A stretch of 64,000 bases of DNA from Saprospiraceae bacterium (GCA_025056735.1 JANWVR010000057.1:1-64000); one strand, 5' to 3'. Positions 18,657 through 28,007 are shown, counted from the stretch's first letter. Numbers and translations are program-made. The notes: generated from the letters alone by a model not told the origin.

Positions 18657-20129
18657 TCACTCATACCGCTCTCCCCAAAGACTCTCCCGCTCCGGCAGAG
18701 CCGTCAGCAGCCGCTTGTGCTCTAAGTGCAACCGCAATGCTAAGCGGGCGGCCACTGAGGCAGCAGCGGCGTGCTTTTCGCGCAAGGCTTCGGCAGTGTA
18801 GTATTTGGCAATGAAGCCGGTGTCAAAATGACCTTCGACAAAAGCCGGATGCTCCATCACAAAACGCCCAAAGGGCAGTGTAGTGGCTACGCCTTCTACC
18901 TCGTATTGGTCAATAGCCTCCTTCATGCGCTGAATGGCTTCGGCGCGCGTGTGGCCCCAGACGACGAGTTTGGCTAAGAGCGGGTCATAAAAAATAGGCA
19001 CTTCCATACCTTCCTCGTAGCCGCCGTCCACGCGGATGTGTTCGCCCTGCGGCAGGCGGTAGCGCGTCAGCGTGCCGGTAGAGGGCAGGAAGTTGTTGAG
19101 TGGGTCTTCAGCGCATACGCGCAACTCGATGGCATGGCCGTGAATACTGAGGTCTTCCTGTCGGAAGGGCAGCGGCTCGCCGCGGGCCACTCGGATCTGA
19201 CATTCCACCAAGTCCAGCCCGGTGATGAACTCCGTGACCGGGTGTTCCACCTGCAGGCGGGTGTTCATTTCTAAGAAATAAAAATTTCGGTCGGCATCCA
19301 TGAGGAATTCCACTGTGCCGGCGCCTGTGTAGTTGCAGGCGCGCGCCACGCGGACAGCGGCTTCGCCCATGGCACGGCGGATTTCGGGTGTAACGATGAC
19401 GCAGGGCGCCTCTTCGACCACTTTCTGGTGGCGCCGCTGCACGGAGCATTCGCGCTCGAAGAGATAGACCACATTGCCGTGCGTATCGGCCATGATTTGC
19501 ACTTCCACGTGGCGAGGCGAGGTAACGTATTTTTCAATGAATACTGACCCATCGCCAAAAGCTGAGATGGCCTCCGACACGGCGCGCTCCATTTGCTCTT
19601 GCAGGTCTTCCTCGCGCTCCACCACGCGCATGCCCTTGCCACCGCCGCCCGCGCTGGCCTTGATGAGGATGGGATAGCCCACGCGCCGCCCGATGGCTTT
19701 GGCCGTCTCGATGTCGGTGATAGCCTCCTCGATGCCCGGCACCATAGGCACGCCAAAGCGTTTGGCAGCTTCTTTGGCGGCCAATTTGCTGCCCATCATT
19801 TCAATACTTTCGGGCGAAGGGCCAATGAAAATGAGGCCGGCCTCTTTTACCTGGCGCGCAAAGCCGGCATTTTCACTCAAAAAGCCGTAGCCCGGGTGTA
19901 TCGCATCGGCGCCGGTGCGGCGGGCAGCTTCCAAAATTTTTTCGGCCCTCAGGTAGCTCTGCGCCGAGGGCGGCGGCCCGATGCAAACGGCCTCATCGGC
20001 AAAGCGCACGTGCGGCGCCGCGCGATCGGCTTCAGAATAAACGGCAACGGTCTGGATGCCCATGCGGCGAGCGGTGCGCATGACGCGCAGGGCAATTTCG
20101 CCCCGGTTAGCGACAAGTATTTTTTTCAT
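18657..20129 (-). CDS. accC: Acetyl-CoA carboxylase biotin carboxylase subunit
   Basis: MKKILVANRGEIALRVMRTARRMGI; ASAGGGGKGMRVV; FLEMNTRLQVEHPVTE. Confidence 0.93.
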   Translation of the reverse strand: MKKILVANRGEIALRVMRTARRMGIQTVAVYSEADRAAPHVRFADEAVCIGPPPSAQSYLRAEKILEAARRTGADAIHPGYGFLSENAGFARQVKEAGLIFIGPSPESIEMMGSKLAAKEAAKRFGVPMVPGIEEAITDIETAKAIGRRVGYPILIKASAGGGGKGMRVVEREEDLQEQMERAVSEAISAFGDGSVFIEKYVTSPRHVEVQIMADTHGNVVYLFERECSVQRRHQKVVEEAPCVIVTPEIRRAMGEAAVRVARACNYTGAGTVEFLMDADRNFYFLEMNTRLQVEHPVTEFITGLDLVECQIRVARGEPLPFRQEDLSIHGHAIELRVCAEDPLNNFLPSTGTLTRYRLPQGEHIRVDGGYEEGMEVPIFYDPLLAKLVVWGHTRAEAIQRMKEAIDQYEVEGVATTLPFGRFVMEHPAFVEGHFDTGFIAKYYTAEALREKHAAAASVAARLALRLHLEHKRLLTALPERESLWGERYE

Positions 20130-20138
20130 GGGAAAAAA

Positions 20139-20972
20139 TCAGCGTTGTTTGGCGGCTAAACGGGCCTGCACGTGTTCAAATAGTCGGCGTGTTCGGTCGT
20201 CAGGCAGCCGCGCGCCCGCAAAAATGCGAACGGGCTGAATGCCGCGGACGGCATTCGTCAGGAAAATTTCCTCAGCAGCCTCAAGCGCTTCAGGTGGGAC
20301 GGCTTTTTCAGATATCGCAAGACCAGCGCCTGCAGCGGTTTCCAGCACAAAGGCGCGCATGACGCCGGCCACGCAGCCCTCGCCAAGCGGCACCGTGCAG
20401 AGCACATCGCCCTCCCACCAGAACACGTTGCTGGCCGTAGCCTCGCACACGCGCTCGAAGGCGTTGAGCACGAGCGCATCGTCCCAACCCCGTGCCTGGG
20501 CCTCGCGCGCAGCAGCCACGTAGCGAGCGCTGTTGAACGTCTTCAAGTTCGAGTAGGCGTCCACCGGCAGCCGCACCGAGGCACATACGCCAAGCGTCCG
20601 GCCGACAACCGGCCATTCCAGGGCAGCGCTTTCCAATGCCTCGGCCGTAATCAAAAACTGCGGCCGGTTATCGGTAGGCCGGTAGTAGCCGCCCGCCGAA
20701 CGCCACACCGTCAGCCGTATGCGCGCATTCGGCGGCGCCACGCACCGGATGTTTTTTTCAAAAAAAAACGCATCCCACGCCGGAGGAAGAGCGAAACCTG
20801 ACTGTATCAATCCGTTGCGCAGCCGCTCCCAATGGCGCTCCAGCAAGGGCAAACGACCGTCAAAGGCGCGCACGGTCTCAAACAGCGCATCGCCGTACAA
20901 CAGGGCGCGCTGCGCCTGCGCCCAGGCTTCGGGTAAATGCTCCAAAAGGTTACCATTCCAGTTGACGGGCAT
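20139..20972 (-). CDS. Aminotransferase class IV (aminodeoxychorismate lyase-like)
   Basis: RALLYGDALFETVRAFDGRLPLLERHWERL; FERVCEATASNVFWWEGDVLCTVPLGEGCVAGVMR. Confidence 0.85.
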   Translation of the reverse strand: MPVNWNGNLLEHLPEAWAQAQRALLYGDALFETVRAFDGRLPLLERHWERLRNGLIQSGFALPPAWDAFFFEKNIRCVAPPNARIRLTVWRSAGGYYRPTDNRPQFLITAEALESAALEWPVVGRTLGVCASVRLPVDAYSNLKTFNSARYVAAAREAQARGWDDALVLNAFERVCEATASNVFWWEGDVLCTVPLGEGCVAGVMRAFVLETAAGAGLAISEKAVPPEALEAAEEIFLTNAVRGIQPVRIFAGARLPDDRTRRLFEHVQARLAAKQR

Positions 20973-21071
20973 GGCGCTTTTTGCTGCAAAGACACGAAAG
21001 TTTTTCCTTCAGAATGCCGGGCCTCTCCACCCACGAGAAGAGTTTGCACCAAAAGCCAATTTCTTCGACGC

Positions 21072-21103
21072 TATTCGCAAAAAAAGCGTTATTTTTGCGA
21101 ATA
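21072..21103. promoter_or_regulatory. 12-bp perfect inverted repeat overlapping a -7 box upstream of the ATPase gene
   Basis: TATTCGCAAAAA (21072-21083) / TTTTTGCGAATA (21092-21103); TATTTTTG at 21090-21097; ATG at 21117. Confidence 0.6.
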
Positions 21104-21116
21104 CAATCTATAAAAT

Positions 21117-22241
21117 ATGATAAAACGCCTGCTTGAGTCAAAAATCCGGGAAAGATTATTCAAAGGAAAAGCCATCATCCTCACCGGACCGAGGCAAACG
21201 GGAAAGACAACCCTGCTAAAGCAAATTTTCGATGGCATGCGCGATGTCCTGTGGCTGAATGGCGACGACATAGAGACGCGAATACTGCTGGAAGAGGTTA
21301 GTACCTCGAAGTGGAGCCGCATTATTAAATCTGCTAAAGTCGTTGTCGTGGACGAAGCGCAGCGCATTCGCGACATTGGCATCAAGCTCAAACTCGTTAC
21401 GGACCAATTTCCAGCGGTACAATTAGTGGCATCTGGCTCTTCGACGCTGGAACTGGCAAACCAGATTAACGAGCCGCTCACCGGACGGAAATGGCACTAT
21501 CAGCTCTTTCCGCTTTCTTACGAGGAAATGGAAGCCCATCACGGATTTGTTGAAGAAAACCGCAGGCTCTCCGACCGCTTGGTTTATGGCAGCTATCCCG
21601 AGGTGGTCAGCCATCCCGACGAAGCCAGAGATATCTTGAGCCAGTTAGCAGATAGCTTTTTGTACAAAGACATTCTGATGTGGGAACGCATCAAAAAGCC
21701 CGAAAAGTTGATGAAGCTACTCCAAGCGCTGGCATTTCAATTAGGCAATGAGGTTTCTTACCACGAACTGGGCCAGATCACGGATTTGGACAACCAAACC
21801 ATTGAGAACTACATCACCCTGCTCGAGCAAACGTTTATCCTATTCCGGCTACCGCCTTTGAGTAGAAACTTGCGTAAAGAGTTGAAAACCAAACGCAAGA
21901 TATACTTCTACGACAACGGTATTCGCAATGCGCTCATTGCGCAATATCAGCCGCCGGAGCTGCGCCAGGATATGGGCGCCTTATGGGAAAACTGGTTCAT
22001 CAGCGAACGCAAAAAATGGCTGCATTATCACAGCATATACGCCAATACCTATTTCTGGCGCACGCAAGACCAGCAAGAGATTGACTACGTGGAAGAGCGC
22101 GATGGGTTCATGTGGGCATACGAAATCAAATGGGGTACTAAAGCCAAAGCCCACTTTTCAAAGACCTTCAGAGACGCTTATCCACAGCATCACACTCAGG
22201 TGGTGCACCGAGACAATTTTTTCGAGTTCCTGGCGCATTAA
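21117..22241 (+). CDS. AAA-family ATP-binding protein with DUF4143-like C-terminus
   Basis: KAIILTGPRQTGKTTLLKQIF; VVVVDEAQRIRDIG; C-terminal ALWENWFISERKKW...QEIDYVEERDGFMWAYEIKWGTK. Confidence 0.88.
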   Translation: MIKRLLESKIRERLFKGKAIILTGPRQTGKTTLLKQIFDGMRDVLWLNGDDIETRILLEEVSTSKWSRIIKSAKVVVVDEAQRIRDIGIKLKLVTDQFPAVQLVASGSSTLELANQINEPLTGRKWHYQLFPLSYEEMEAHHGFVEENRRLSDRLVYGSYPEVVSHPDEARDILSQLADSFLYKDILMWERIKKPEKLMKLLQALAFQLGNEVSYHELGQITDLDNQTIENYITLLEQTFILFRLPPLSRNLRKELKTKRKIYFYDNGIRNALIAQYQPPELRQDMGALWENWFISERKKWLHYHSIYANTYFWRTQDQQEIDYVEERDGFMWAYEIKWGTKAKAHFSKTFRDAYPQHHTQVVHRDNFFEFLAH

Positions 22242-22254
22242 GGCGCCTTAATGC
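22235..22254. repeat. Perfect 20-bp palindrome GCATTAAGGCGCCTTAATGC covering the ATPase stop codon
   Basis: Direct reading; TAA stop at 22239-22241 lies in the left arm. Confidence 0.9.
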
Positions 22255-22366
22255 CGTACTTTATACGTTTGTTTATCGCTCATTTTAGGCGACTTAAATC
22301 GCAAGAGGCGCGTGGCCGAGCCACGGTAGCATTCAGTTGGGCCGTTGTTGCTTGCCCTGAGCTGCT

Positions 22367-23323
22367 TCAATACCGCTTCACCGACTCAATAATGTACAGC
22401 GGTCGGTTTTTGATTTCGCGGTAGATGTTGGCTAAGTAGATAGACATGAGGTACAGGTTGAGGCACGTTACAGCGAAGAAGACCGACACGAGTACCACGA
22501 GGTAGGCCCATCCGGGCACGGTTTCGTGGTATTGGCCCAGGAAGTCCACGTTCGTCAGACGCACCTTGATGGCGTTGGCGATGGCGGCTGCCGCGATGAC
22601 GCACGAGAGCAGAAAAATCCAGCCCAGCAGGGCGCTGAGGAAGGAGGTGAAGGACGTGATGGCCACCAATGCGCTTTTGAATTGTTCGCCGAAGGTGATG
22701 CCTGGCTCAGGTTCGAGCGGTTGGGCCACGTCTATGGCGGCGGTGTTGTAGCCCACCAAGGCGTAGAGGGCTTTCAGGTAGTGGCTGTTTTCGCGCAGGC
22801 GCAGCAGCGAGTTGAGGGCGCGGCGGCTGATGATGCGCGTGTGGTGGGCGCGCGCGTCTAAGCGCAGGTTAGAATAGCGGTGCAGGATGCCGTAGAAGGC
22901 GCTGTACATGAGGCGATAGTGCCAGGGCAGGCGGCGCTGGGGCGCGCGCAGATAGACGATGTCGAAGCCCGTTTGGGCCTTTTCCCACAGGGTGCGGACG
23001 AGGTGTGGGCTGTCGGCAAAGGAAAACTCGAACACCACAGCGTAGTCTCCGTTGGCGCGGTCGAGGCCCGCCATGATGGCGTTGTCGCGGCTGACGGGCG
23101 CGCTCAGGTTGAGCAGGAACACATTCTGCCGCAGCGCCTGCGGAAGCGGCTCCAAAGCAGCATCTATTGCCTGGCGGTCGCAATGGTTGTTGATGAGCAC
23201 AAACTCGAAATCGCTGAAATGGGCCGACAGCTCCGCGTGTAGCCCTGCGAGCCACGAAGCCAGGCTCTCGATGTTCCGCTGCGTATGAATAACCCCAATA
23301 ACCGATATAAATGACTGACGCAT
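22367..23323 (-). CDS. Glycosyltransferase family 2 (DPM1/DPM3-like, two C-terminal TM helices)
   Basis: MRQSFISVIGVIHTQRNIESLASWLAGLHAELSAHFSDFEFVLINNHCD; C-terminal TM helices. N-terminal extension in the ORF track is repeat-derived. Confidence 0.8.
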   Translation of the reverse strand: MRQSFISVIGVIHTQRNIESLASWLAGLHAELSAHFSDFEFVLINNHCDRQAIDAALEPLPQALRQNVFLLNLSAPVSRDNAIMAGLDRANGDYAVVFEFSFADSPHLVRTLWEKAQTGFDIVYLRAPQRRLPWHYRLMYSAFYGILHRYSNLRLDARAHHTRIISRRALNSLLRLRENSHYLKALYALVGYNTAAIDVAQPLEPEPGITFGEQFKSALVAITSFTSFLSALLGWIFLLSCVIAAAAIANAIKVRLTNVDFLGQYHETVPGWAYLVVLVSVFFAVTCLNLYLMSIYLANIYREIKNRPLYIIESVKRY

Positions 23324-23337
23324 AACCCCAAGTAACC

Positions 23338-23428
23338 GCCAAACTTGTTTGGCCAAGTAACCGCCAAACTTGTTTGGCCAAGTAACCGCCAAACTTGTTT
23401 GGCCAAGTACCGACCAAACTTGTTTGGT
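23338..23428 (-). repeat. Palindromic repeat array 3: 4 units at 25-bp period, upstream of the GT2 gene
   Basis: GCCAAACTTGTTTGGC at 23338, 23363, 23388 and variant ACCAAACTTGTTTGGT at 23413. Confidence 0.97.
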
Positions 23429-23502
23429 CTAAAAATCAGTGAGCAAAAAACTTTTCAACGGCGCTGCTCGAATAAAATTCAAAAGCTCTTCAAAAACAGG
23501 GT

Positions 23503-23940
23503 TCACCCCCAGGCAAAATCGTCGCTTTTGGGCCACTGGGCAAATAGCTCCGCCACAGCAGCCGGTGGTGTGGTCAGCTTTCGGCGGTGCAAATCTATCC
23601 ATGCGCCGTCCACCGTGATGACAGCGCACAGCGTGCCGTCAGCGCGCATCAGGTGGTGGCGGAAAGTAAAGCGCGCCCCGTCGGAGCGAGCCTTTGCCAG
23701 CAGAAGGCCGATGCTCAAATCGTCGCCAAAGCGCACTTCGCGCCGAAAGACGGCTTCTTCGCGGAAAAGAATGGGCCCAAAGCCCTCGGCGGCCATGCGC
23801 TCGAGCGTCAGGCCGTGGGCCGATAGAAACGCCATGCGCACCGAGGCTCCCCAGTCGTAATACACCGAGTGCCGCACGTGCCCATTCGGGTCCAAGTCGG
23901 CCCACCGCACGCTAACAGGAATTTGAAAAGGAGACTCCAT
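23503..23940 (-). CDS. Acyl-CoA thioesterase, 4HBT hot-dog fold
   Basis: MESPFQIPVSVRWADLDPNGHVRHSVYYDWGASVRMAFL. Confidence 0.85.
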   Translation of the reverse strand: MESPFQIPVSVRWADLDPNGHVRHSVYYDWGASVRMAFLSAHGLTLERMAAEGFGPILFREEAVFRREVRFGDDLSIGLLLAKARSDGARFTFRHHLMRADGTLCAVITVDGAWIDLHRRKLTTPPAAVAELFAQWPKSDDFAWG

Positions 23941-24001
23941 GTGCTCAAAATTGCTCGCTCAGAGTAAAAACCCTACCCATTAGCCCCAAGCGACTATTTT
24001 T

Positions 24002-24068
24002 CACTTTTCACTTTCCACTTTCCACTTTTCACTTTTCACTTTTCATTTTCCACTTTTCATTTTCCACT
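24002..24068. repeat. Heptamer tandem repeat, about 9.6 copies of CAYTTTY
   Basis: CACTTTT CACTTTC CACTTTC CACTTTT CACTTTT CACTTTT CATTTTC CACTTTT CATTTTC CACT. Confidence 0.95.
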
Positions 24069-25964
24069 CGCCTTGACCAATTCCACCATGCTCTGCATTT
24101 CGGCCACCAAGGCATCGTTGTCGCCCGAGAAGCCGATGCTCTTGAAGCGGATGCGGCCTTGTTTATCCACGACGAACTTGGTAGGGATGCCAGAGACGCC
24201 GTAGGCGGTTACGACCTGGTTATCGTTGTCCATGAGGACCTCGAAGGTGTAGCCCTTGCTGTTGATGAAGTCGGCGGCGTTTTTCTCCTTGTTGGCGGCG
24301 TTTTCCCAGGTATCCACGAAGAGGAAGACCACTTCCGGGTCGTTTTTATAGAGGTCTTGGGCTTTTTGCATGCCGGGGAAGGAAGCCTTGCAAGGGCCGC
24401 ACCACGTGGCCCAGAAGTCAATGACGACCACTTTGCCGCGCAGGTTTTCGAGGCTTACTTCTTTGCCGGCCAGGTTTTTGAGGCGGAAGGCAGGCGCGGG
24501 TTGGTCAATCATTTTGGCAGCCAGTTCCTTTCTCTGGTGTTCGCGGGCTTTTTTCTCCAATTGAGATAAGTAGGCGTCGGCGCCAGCAGCAGATTTGTCT
24601 TCGGCAGCGTAGAGGCGTTTGAACTGCTCTTTCATGGCCTGAGTGGCTTTGCCCTGCATGATAAAGCCTTCCAGGCGGTAGCGCAGTTCGGGGGATTTTG
24701 CTTGCTCTAAGTATTTGGTGTAGCGTTCGTTGATTTCGGCCTCTTTGCCTTTGCTGTATTCGACGACGCGGGTCTGGTAGGCTAAGGCGGCTTCGTGTTG
24801 GCCTTGCTGGCTAAGGATAAAGGCGTAGGTATCGGCGTACTGCGCGAAGGCGAAGCGCAGGTTTTCCTCCCAGTCAGCGTAGGGCATGTAGAGTGGCTTA
24901 GGGGCCTTGGGCTCGCGGATTTCGTTTTCAGCCCATTGAGTGGCTTCTAAGGCCATGGCATGGGCTTGCTCCAGATGTTCACCGTTTTCGGCCAGTTCCC
25001 AGGCAGTGTTGTTGTAGAGGCTGGCGCGGGCATCTGGAGTCATTTGGGCGGCGTAGGCTTTGCCTTTTTCCCAGTTTTTTTCGCCGAGGGCTTTTATGGC
25101 CAGCAGGCTGTACAGTTGGCTGAGCTCCTGTTTTTCTTCGTCGGTAGCGGGCGGGAACTCCTTCTGGTATTTTTCTATGGCCTGTTCCAATTGAGTGGCA
25201 TCGGTCATGGTGCGTATTTCGCGCTGGCGCGTTTGGCGGGCGTAGATGCCTTTAGGGTAGTCGCGTTTCATGCGTTCGCGCAGCTGGTTGGCTTCTTCGG
25301 AGGCGCCGAGGCGGTCGAGCAGGCGCGCGATGGCAATGAGTTCCTTTTCGGCGGCCTGATCGCTCTTTGCTGCGGCTTTGAGCACGTCCAAGGCTTCTTT
25401 TTTGCCGTCGTCGCCGCGTTTGACGGCCATCAGGCAGTTGGCATAGGCTGAAGCGAAGGTATTCTTCAGGCGGGCGTCGGCCTTGAAGGCGCGCTCGAAG
25501 AGTTCCTGGGCGACGTTGGCTTTGCGGTCTAAGTCGGCCAAGCTGCCCCAGTCGCGATACATCACGGCATGGGCGGCCCAGCTGGCGGGCAGCACTTCGC
25601 CTTTAGCGTTGTGCAGGTGGATGAAGTAGCCCTGGCCCTGGTTGTTGTCTGTGCGTTCGCCGGCTTTGAAGACCACGAGCAACACAGCGGCGTCCTGGCC
25701 TGAGCTGATGTGTCCGTGCGCCCGTTGCGCGTCGCGGTAGGCATATACTGGCAGCGTGCGCGGTTGGTCGGCGGCGTATTCAAAAACGATGATTTCCACG
25801 GGCTCGGTGCTGTTGGCCAGCGGGCTTTTCGTCAGGTCGTATTCCAGCAAAATCAGCTGCCCCGGCTGAGGGCGCTCGGGCGTGATTTTGAGCAAACTCG
25901 ATTGGGAAAAAGCGCTAAAAGCAACGGCTGACAGCAGCCAGCAAAGAGATAGGTATTTTTTCAT
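24057..25964 (-). CDS. TlpA-like thioredoxin-domain protein with long N-terminal region
   Basis: C-terminal LAGKEVSLENLRGKVVVIDFWATWCGPCKASFPGMQKAQ (CxxC); N-terminal signal peptide. Confidence 0.9.
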   Translation of the reverse strand: MKKYLSLCWLLSAVAFSAFSQSSLLKITPERPQPGQLILLEYDLTKSPLANSTEPVEIIVFEYAADQPRTLPVYAYRDAQRAHGHISSGQDAAVLLVVFKAGERTDNNQGQGYFIHLHNAKGEVLPASWAAHAVMYRDWGSLADLDRKANVAQELFERAFKADARLKNTFASAYANCLMAVKRGDDGKKEALDVLKAAAKSDQAAEKELIAIARLLDRLGASEEANQLRERMKRDYPKGIYARQTRQREIRTMTDATQLEQAIEKYQKEFPPATDEEKQELSQLYSLLAIKALGEKNWEKGKAYAAQMTPDARASLYNNTAWELAENGEHLEQAHAMALEATQWAENEIREPKAPKPLYMPYADWEENLRFAFAQYADTYAFILSQQGQHEAALAYQTRVVEYSKGKEAEINERYTKYLEQAKSPELRYRLEGFIMQGKATQAMKEQFKRLYAAEDKSAAGADAYLSQLEKKAREHQRKELAAKMIDQPAPAFRLKNLAGKEVSLENLRGKVVVIDFWATWCGPCKASFPGMQKAQDLYKNDPEVVFLFVDTWENAANKEKNAADFINSKGYTFEVLMDNDNQVVTAYGVSGIPTKFVVDKQGRIRFKSIGFSGDNDALVAEMQSMVELVKASGK

Positions 25965-26060
25965 GGCATGCGAAAAGGTTGAGGGTGAATAAAAAAAGCG
26001 TTGGTGCGCTGAGTAAACGATTATGCCTTTGGGGCAGCTTATCGCTGGGATTTCTTTTCC

Positions 26061-27989
26061 TTATTTCATCTTCAATCGCTGGTCAAATTCGTCGGCCAGC
26101 GCGCGCAGGATTTGGGCCCGTTCGCCGTATTTGCGCGCCTCGTCGGAGCGGCCCTGTTCTCCCAGAAAGATGGACTGCATCTCGAAGAAACGCGCGACGT
26201 AGCGGCAGCAGTTGGCCTCGTTGGTCTGGCGCAGCCTGGAGTTGATGTTCAGCCGATGAAAGTACTCGGGCAGGTAGCCCAAAAATTCGCCTAATAAGGC
26301 CGTGTACTCCGGGTACTTCTTGTCTAATTCCAACTTTACCAACCGATTGGAGTAGTGAATGAGGTACACAGGCACGATATCATTGGGGTAAAGCGGAAAG
26401 AACCGCCGTTCTCGGATGTTCCAGGTGAATGCTGCAGCGCCTGCGAGCAGCACGGCTACGAGGGCGGCGGCTTTGAGCTGCCGGTCTAACAGCGTTTTTA
26501 CCAGAAAGACGACGGTGTAGGCGGCCAGTAGGGTCATCAGCACCACGAGCGGCGTTCGGTAGCGCGCCACGCTGGTGCTCAAAAAGAGCGGCAAGGCGCT
26601 AACGGCCAGCATCAGGAAATAGGGTAGAAAATCGCGACGCAAACGCCAAAAGCCCAACACTAAGCCGACCAAGCCCAGCGGCGCCAGCCAATAATACGGC
26701 GCAGGTAGGGCCTTTAGCGTGGGTGAAAACTGCCGGAACATATAGTAGCTGATGTTGTTTGGGATTTCCATCCAAATGAACAGGCTATACAACTTGTCGC
26801 GATACACGCGCCAGCGCTCGCTCCAGGAAGGAAATGCCTCCCAACACACGGAGATGGCTTTGAGCAGCGAGCCTTCGCTTTTGTGGTACAGGTCCACCGT
26901 CGTGCTGGCATCCCAGAAATTCGGCTCTAAAGGGTGGGCCGTGGGGCCGTTGTAGCTGACATAAATGATCGGCCCTGCCCCCGAAAAGGCGGTCAAAGGC
27001 GCTCCTACAGCGGCATTTCGGTAGAAAAGCGGCGACAGCGCCAGCAACCAGGCCGCTACCGCGACGCCTACCGTTTTCCACATGAGCTGCCGTTGCGCAC
27101 GCAGTTGCCAGGCCAGCCAGGCAAAGGCTGGCAGCCAGAACAGCAGCATGTAGGACTGGTTGAGCATGGAAAGAGCAGCAACTACGCCCAGCCCAACAGC
27201 ATTGGCTAAGGAGGGCCGCTTTAGCGTGCGCACGTAAGCATACAGCGCCAGCACCGTCAGAAATGCCGTCAGCGTCGAGCGCAAGAGCGTCATTTCATAC
27301 ACCATAACAGGCCCGGAAATCAGGACGAATAAGGCGCCCAGCAGCCCCGCTAACGAGCCAAAGAGCAGGCGCCCCAGCCAGAAGACCAGCACATTTAGCA
27401 ATGCGCCCAGCAACATCTGCCACACATACACCCAGTGCGGGTCGGTCGTGCCAGTAATTTTATAGGTGAATGCAATCAGGTAGGCGTAGAGCGGGTCCTG
27501 GTAGAACGTTTTTCCGCCCATTTTATCGGAGATAAAGGCTTTGCGCGCCGCCAGCGTGTCAATGCCGCCGCCGAGGCTGTCGGGTTTGTGGAAGCGCGTG
27601 TAATAGGGTTTTGAGGTTTCGGGGTAGCGCTCGAAGGTCATTTTTGCCACATCGTCGTGCCAGGTATGGTAGGGCTGCATGGCAGTGTCGAGCAGCCAGT
27701 CGCCGGAGGCTAAGCGTTTGGCCACCGCGTCGTAGAACTCCATGTCGCTGCTGTTCCACGTGTGCAGGGTGCTGGCCGGCGATTGGCGCGCTTCATGAAA
27801 ATAGGCGTACCGAAGCGCCAAGGAAACCACAAAAATGCCCAGCGAAAACCACAGGCTGTGGGCGTTGAGGTACTGTTCCCATGCCTCCCAAAAGCGGCCC
27901 CAGGAAGGGGAGGGTCGAGCCTTTCGGCTTTCGGCGGCGCCAACGGGTTTTGCGGCGGGTTTAGCCGGTCTTTTTTGTGCTTTAGCCAT
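26061..27989 (-). CDS. Multi-TM glycosyltransferase (ArnT/PMT GT39-like)
   Basis: Many TM segments; ISDKMGGKTFYQDPLYAYLIAFTYKI typical of the family. Confidence 0.7.
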   Translation of the reverse strand: MAKAQKRPAKPAAKPVGAAESRKARPSPSWGRFWEAWEQYLNAHSLWFSLGIFVVSLALRYAYFHEARQSPASTLHTWNSSDMEFYDAVAKRLASGDWLLDTAMQPYHTWHDDVAKMTFERYPETSKPYYTRFHKPDSLGGGIDTLAARKAFISDKMGGKTFYQDPLYAYLIAFTYKITGTTDPHWVYVWQMLLGALLNVLVFWLGRLLFGSLAGLLGALFVLISGPVMVYEMTLLRSTLTAFLTVLALYAYVRTLKRPSLANAVGLGVVAALSMLNQSYMLLFWLPAFAWLAWQLRAQRQLMWKTVGVAVAAWLLALSPLFYRNAAVGAPLTAFSGAGPIIYVSYNGPTAHPLEPNFWDASTTVDLYHKSEGSLLKAISVCWEAFPSWSERWRVYRDKLYSLFIWMEIPNNISYYMFRQFSPTLKALPAPYYWLAPLGLVGLVLGFWRLRRDFLPYFLMLAVSALPLFLSTSVARYRTPLVVLMTLLAAYTVVFLVKTLLDRQLKAAALVAVLLAGAAAFTWNIRERRFFPLYPNDIVPVYLIHYSNRLVKLELDKKYPEYTALLGEFLGYLPEYFHRLNINSRLRQTNEANCCRYVARFFEMQSIFLGEQGRSDEARKYGERAQILRALADEFDQRLKMK

Positions 27990-28007
27990 GATTGTTTTTG
28001 TTGGTTT

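Noticed and set aside
22869-23417. ORFs with N-termini such as MVGTWPNKFGGYLAKQVWRLLGQTSLAVT (also 23164-23406, 18346-18660 and the track start of 22367-23392)
   Set aside because: These peptides are read-through of the 25-bp repeat in its three frames; the true GT2 start is MRQSFIS at 23323.
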